Of a stretch of 64,000 nucleotides of DNA, positions 60,032 through 64,000 are shown in pieces (position 1 is the stretch's first letter; every line of letters starts with the position of its first letter). The notes under the pieces were generated by a model. That model searched no databases, was not told where the DNA came from, and saw nothing but the letters and a program-made list of their open reading frames with translations. A program made the position numbers and the translations under genes. Source of the stretch: Otatea glauca (Eukaryota; Streptophyta; Magnoliopsida; Poales; Poaceae); NCBI GenBank assembly GCA_036346275.1, contig CM070723.1, positions 52,282,743-52,346,742 of the forward strand, read 5' to 3'.

Positions 60032-62679
60032 ATGTTAGAGCAAGTTCAAGTTGCCAATGGCAGTGGCGATGCATATGATCCATCTAAGGATCCTACACGA
60101 AAGGTTGCATCTAATGATCCAGGATGAAAGTATAGATTTTTGCCGGATTTGAGAAACAAGGATTTAGTGCAATGTTTCCTATGTGACAAACAAATATGCT
60201 CGGGAATAAAAAGATTGAAGCAACATCTTTCTGCAGGGTTTGGAGATGTCCAAAAGTTTCCCAAGATAACCACAACAATAATGAGAGAGATGCATAACTA
60301 TCTCAAGAAGACATCAGGAAGTAGAATCGTCGAATTGGATGATGACATTGATAAGGAAGTAGAACAAGGGGAGGAAGAAGTAGGTTGTGATATTCAACGC
60401 CCAGCTCCCAAGAAGCGTCATCTATGGCTTCCAACTCATCTCCAAGTTCTGAGACAGCCGCTAAAAGAAAGCAAGCAGTTCTCTAATTGTTCGGATAGCC
60501 GGTGTTGAAACAAAGTAAAACAATTGTCGGGTTGATTTGAAAGACAACGGAAGAGGTGGTTGATGGAAGACATGCCAAGGGCCCTTCTCAAATCACCATA
60601 AAGCAATGTGTAAGGACTGTGGAAGAGAAAGAAAGGTTGCGATGTCACATAGCTGATTTCTTCTATGAGTGTGGAATTTCATTCAATGTCATCAAGTCTA
60701 GAAGCTTTTGAGATCATATGTGAGTCCATATGGCAATATGGACCCGGTTTCAATAACATTTTATACCATGATTTGAGGGTGCCATTACTTGACAAGACAA
60801 AGAGGAAGACTGATAAGTTGAGGGAGGAGCAGGAGAAATATTGGAAAGCTGTTGGTTGCACACTCATGTCGGATGGATGGACAAATAGGAGGGGGAAGAC
60901 ACTTGATCAATTTCCCTGTCAACTGTCCGGCAGGGACTTTCTTCTTGGAGTTTGTTGATGCATCAAGCGAAATAGCTAATGCAACGATGCTAGCAGTTTG
61001 CTTCAGAGAAGAATTGAGAGGATCATCAATGAACATGTTGTTTAGATGGTCACAGACAACGGTGTCAACTTCAAAGTAGTAGGGAAAATTCTAATGCAAA
61101 GGATCCCTACTCTATTTTGGACTCCTTGTGCTGCACATTGTTTGGATCTCATGTTGGAGGACATCGGGAAGCTATCAGAGTTCAAAAAGATTATTGATAA
61201 TGCCAAGCGGGTCACTACATTTATAGACATGCGAGACTTCTTTCAACAATGAGGGAATTGACAAATGGGAAGGATCTTGTAAAGCCTGCAGCTAGTAGAT
61301 TCACCACATCTTTTCTCACGTTGCAGAGCTTGTACAAGAACAGAGATGTATCGAGGCTTCCATTTACTTGTGAAGATTGGACTAGGTCCAAACTCTCAAG
61401 CATAGAGGCTAAGAAAAAGGTTCAAGAAATTGTTATCGATGTTAGATTTTGAAATGCAGTGGAGGATTGCATAAGAGCTTCACAGCCGCTTCTTGTTGTG
61501 GTACGGATAGTTGATGGTGATGAGAGGTCGGCAATACCCATGGTTTATGCAAATATGGATTTTGCAAGAAAGAAAATCACTAATAGTTTAGAAACCAAGC
61601 AACCATTGCTTAGAAAAGTCACAGGCATTACTGATTAGCAATGGGCTAATCAAATGGAGCAAAAATTGTATGGCGCTGAATTATTCTTGAACCCAGGAAA
61701 ATACTCTAAAATCAAGGAGCAAGATGCGGCACAAGCGGCTAGGTTGATGTTGATGTTCAATGATGTGCTTGAGAAGATGGTCCACGATGATGAAGACAAG
61801 CTTTGCAAAATAAGTGACCAAGCCTATATCTATGACAATTTGCGAGGTGGCTTTGGAAAGCAATGTCCATTAGAGCTTACAAAACAAAGAATCCCTGATA
61901 ATACTTCTATCTCTTCTTAAGCTTTGAAGATTCTAACATAGGAATTGATTACTATGTTTCAAATTTTAGTTGATTGGTGGATTGCATTTGGGGACTTGAC
62001 TTTCGAGCTTCAAGAATTTGCAAAGCGCATCTTAGGTCTTTGTTGTTCGGTCTCAAGATGTGAGCGCAATTGAAGTACATTTGAGTTTGTAACTACCCAA
62101 TGCTTTAGATTTTAATTTAGTTTTGAACCAGCTAAAATTATCCTTGTTTATATCTCTTATTTGTAGATCCAAACTACGAAAATGAACCGATTAGAACACT
62201 AAAGGTTGAATGATTTGGTGTATGATCAATACAACAGGAAAATTGCTAATAGATTTAAAATGTGCTGTGAAGAAGGAACCAATTCTAACCCTTTGCTCCT
62301 AGATGAATTTCAATGGGACAATAAATGTGTTGATGCAAATGACGAACAAGTTCACAGTGGAGAGGATCTTTTATGGTCTCATGTTGATGACGCCATAGAT
62401 GCATCACACAACTTTGAGGGCCGTAATGTTCCTAGGAGAGCGCATGAAGCAATCATCTCCTACTCTCCTCATTGTGGAAGTGATTCTACATCAAGAGTTG
62501 TTGAAGAGCTTGGCTTGGACAATGAAGATGATGAACATGAAGTTGAGCCTTTTCTGCATGACGATGAGAATGTTAATGATGATTATGGTGCTCCACCTAG
62601 TCCTCATGAGAATGAGAGTGGTGGACATGGATCAAACGAGGACTATTTGAATGGTTTAGAATTAGAACTAGATGTTTGA
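60032..62679 (+). pseudogene. hAT transposase, broken
   Basis: Order of domains: a BED zinc finger (about 60160-60240; VQCFLCDKQ...RLKQHLSAG); DUF659 (about 60665-61250; YGPGFNN, LMSDGWT with the first catalytic Asp, VVTDNGVNF with the second, HCLDLMLEDIG); and the hAT C-terminal dimerisation region (61950-62300; DWWIAFGDLTFELQEFAKRILGL read across frames, CERN, then RLNDLVYDQYNR and NPLLLDEFQW), ending in an acidic tail with stop at 62679. Damage includes an early stop shortly before the BED finger, frameshifts near 60510 and 60960, a stop inside the MNRLEH-RLNDL junction and others. An intron before 62167 is likely. It cannot make active enzyme. Confidence 0.88.
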
Positions 62680-63004
62680 GGCTTCTTGTTTTGGTGATTG
62701 TGATTTTCTTATGAACTTGTGGTGACTATGCATGATTTATCTTTCTAAACAATATTAGCTATTGGTAGTAGTGTTGTAGTTTACTTATTTAAGACTCATA
62801 TTTGCTTGTCAACTTAATTGTCATCTTGTTATGCTATTTATTTGCATCCATACAAGGTATATATGTTATATGTGTATTGATGATATACTGATATTGTTGG
62901 ACCATTTTTGGTCACTTAATTCTCGTCTAGGCGCCGAACTAAGTGCCTAGGTGTCCAGACACTCGGCTGATGCCTCGCCTTGCCTTGTCGCCTTGACAAC
63001 AATG

Positions 63005-63210
63005 GTTGCCCTAGTTCGGCACCAAGCTCCTGCCCAGTCACCTGATCTACCATAGGCCCAGCCACCTGTAGCAGTACACGGGTACAACAGGTGACACATA
63101 TCACATGTCACTGCTTCTATGATCGAGGATAAAGCTATTTTTATAAATTTATTTGCATAGACTTAGATTTTTTTTTTAAATATGAAAGGAACTAAAAAAA
63201 GCTAAGGTTT
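63005..63210. repeat. outer inverted repeat, right arm
   Basis: Reverse-complement partner of 56010-56211: on the minus strand it shows GTTCCTTTC, TGCAAAT, GAAGCAGTGACATGTG, TGTCACCTG and CTACAGGT in the same order as the left arm, with spacers of differing length. Confidence 0.55.
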
Positions 63211-64000
63211 CGAACGTGAAGGCTCCAGGCTAGGCTACGCCGTGTCCCAAAAAAAATGCCTAGGTGTACTTACTTAATTGCCTTGCACCCATGATGAGCT
63301 CTGTACTCCTCGACCGATCTCCTGTTTGATCTGATTATCAGCAGTGGCGGAATCATTGTCCGGAGTCCGGACAGCACAGTTGCTTGTTCGGACTTCGGAC
63401 TCTGTAGTGAGTAGTGAATAACCGTTGATAAATTTAGTTGAGTTTTGAACAAGAAATTTCTCAAGTCATAGTTAGAAACCTAGGCGGCGCTAAATTTTTC
63501 CTAGCTTCGCCGCTTATTATGAGGATAATTAACTAGTATATTTGTTACTCGATGGTACGACAAGGCGGATTAATCAGCACTAGTTAGTAGCAATGACAAC
63601 AGCCACACGTCGTGAAGTTTTTAGATAATGGAAGAATATATTAACCTTCCGACCTCTGCATCGTGAGATGCATACAACCAAACATTTATTACAAAGTTAC
63701 AACAAAAAATGTTGTTACGAAGCAATTCATAAATAGAAGCTTAAGCAAAAAAAAAAGTTGCCACATGCAATGAAAACATTAATAAAAGACACTCAAGCCG
63801 CACATAATCTTGTTTGAAATCTCCATCCATGCCCGATGAAAAAGTCCTTAACCACGGCATGTAAACAACTGCATGCACTGACAACATCTCCCGAGCCTCC
63901 TGGACGCAGCAGATGCACCATGAGCGCAACGGTTGATGCACATATAAATAACCTGCAACGGATTAGACAGTTGTTTTTTATCAAAGACAACGTCATTTCG
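63211..64000 (-). other. unassigned right-edge DNA, possibly a LINE 3' tail
   Basis: On the minus strand the order is: a weakly exon-like segment (63950-63740), a TTTGTAATAAATG string, GTTGTATGCATCTC, and GATGCAGAGGTCGGAAGG (about 63645-63665). This order recalls 3' ends of grass non-LTR retrotransposons. No reverse transcriptase lies in the window, and neither minus-strand frame matches a family I recognise. Confidence 0.25.

Larger units (their letters stand above)
56212..63004 (+). mobile_element. hAT element (BED/DUF659-type transposase) carrying a nested insertion
   Basis: The termini CATTATTGTCAAGGCG and, on the other strand, CATTGTTGTCAAGGCG continue as degenerate inverted repeats rich in GCCTAG(G/A)CG. 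The flanks ACTGCTCT (56204-56211) and GTTGCCCT (63005-63012) match at 5 of 8, with all differences being transitions, consistent with an old 8-bp duplication. Without the inner insertion (56480-59916) the element is about 3.4 kb, normal for an autonomous hAT. It holds a broken transposase gene at 60032-62679. Confidence 0.8.

Noticed and set aside
63741..63996. Possible last exon of a host gene on the minus strand
   Set aside because: Neither frame matches a known protein, and the downstream phrases look like a retrotransposon tail; left as unassigned.

Overview
This is a stretch of plant nuclear DNA, almost certainly from a grass (Poaceae). The evidence is: intron-containing genes with GT-AG splice sites, several kilobases of AT-rich spacer between them, and a dense load of grass-type transposons (Ty3/gypsy with ~3-kb LTRs, Ty1/copia, TRIM, hAT/Ds-like, CACTA, Tourist-like and Stowaway-like MITEs). 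The genus cannot be settled by reading alone.

Four host loci are recognisable. (1) 15358-17797 (+): a complete seven-exon N-acetylglucosamine kinase gene, 350 codons. (2) 19341-24537 (-): a gene for a WPP-domain-associated coiled-coil protein, convergent with the kinase; its last exon has an in-frame stop where relatives continue about 16 residues further. (3) 28146-33398 (-): a dead gene for a root-type ferredoxin-NADP reductase. Its first exon, one catalytic exon and its last exon survive, the middle exons are missing, and the last exon is split by two hAT elements whose duplicated target sites can be read directly from the coding sequence. (4) 36774-43752 (-): a CNOT9/CAF40 (Rcd1-like) gene with nine joinable exons, plus a second, different candidate first exon at 50279-50389. 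A complete Ty1/copia element (45179-49926) sits between the two first exons, and a 1.65-kb short-LTR retroelement (39211-40857) sits in an intron.

The rest is mostly transposon-derived. 1-9597: a decayed chromovirus-type gypsy pol (3370-6303) bounded by two ~3-kb LTRs in opposite orientation, the left one carrying a Ds-like terminus. 9598-15000: a 1.5-kb hAT element with a perfect 8-bp target duplication, a Ds-like element and a Tourist-like MITE. 25.1-27.5 kb and 33.5-36.2 kb: hAT-type and Stowaway-type elements. 51.5-56.2 kb: GC-rich and AT-rich fragments, a dispersed repeat, a CACTA terminus and hAT fragments. 56212-63004: a decayed autonomous-type hAT element whose transposase gene is broken, which was itself interrupted by a 3.4-kb LTR-like insertion rich in short tandem motifs, and which is flanked by longer, older inverted repeats.

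The host genes do not form a functional cluster: sugar-nucleotide salvage, nuclear-envelope/plastid coiled-coil function, plastid electron transfer and mRNA deadenylation are unrelated. The most informative features are the nested insertion history in the reductase pseudogene and the two-first-exon structure of the CNOT9-like locus.
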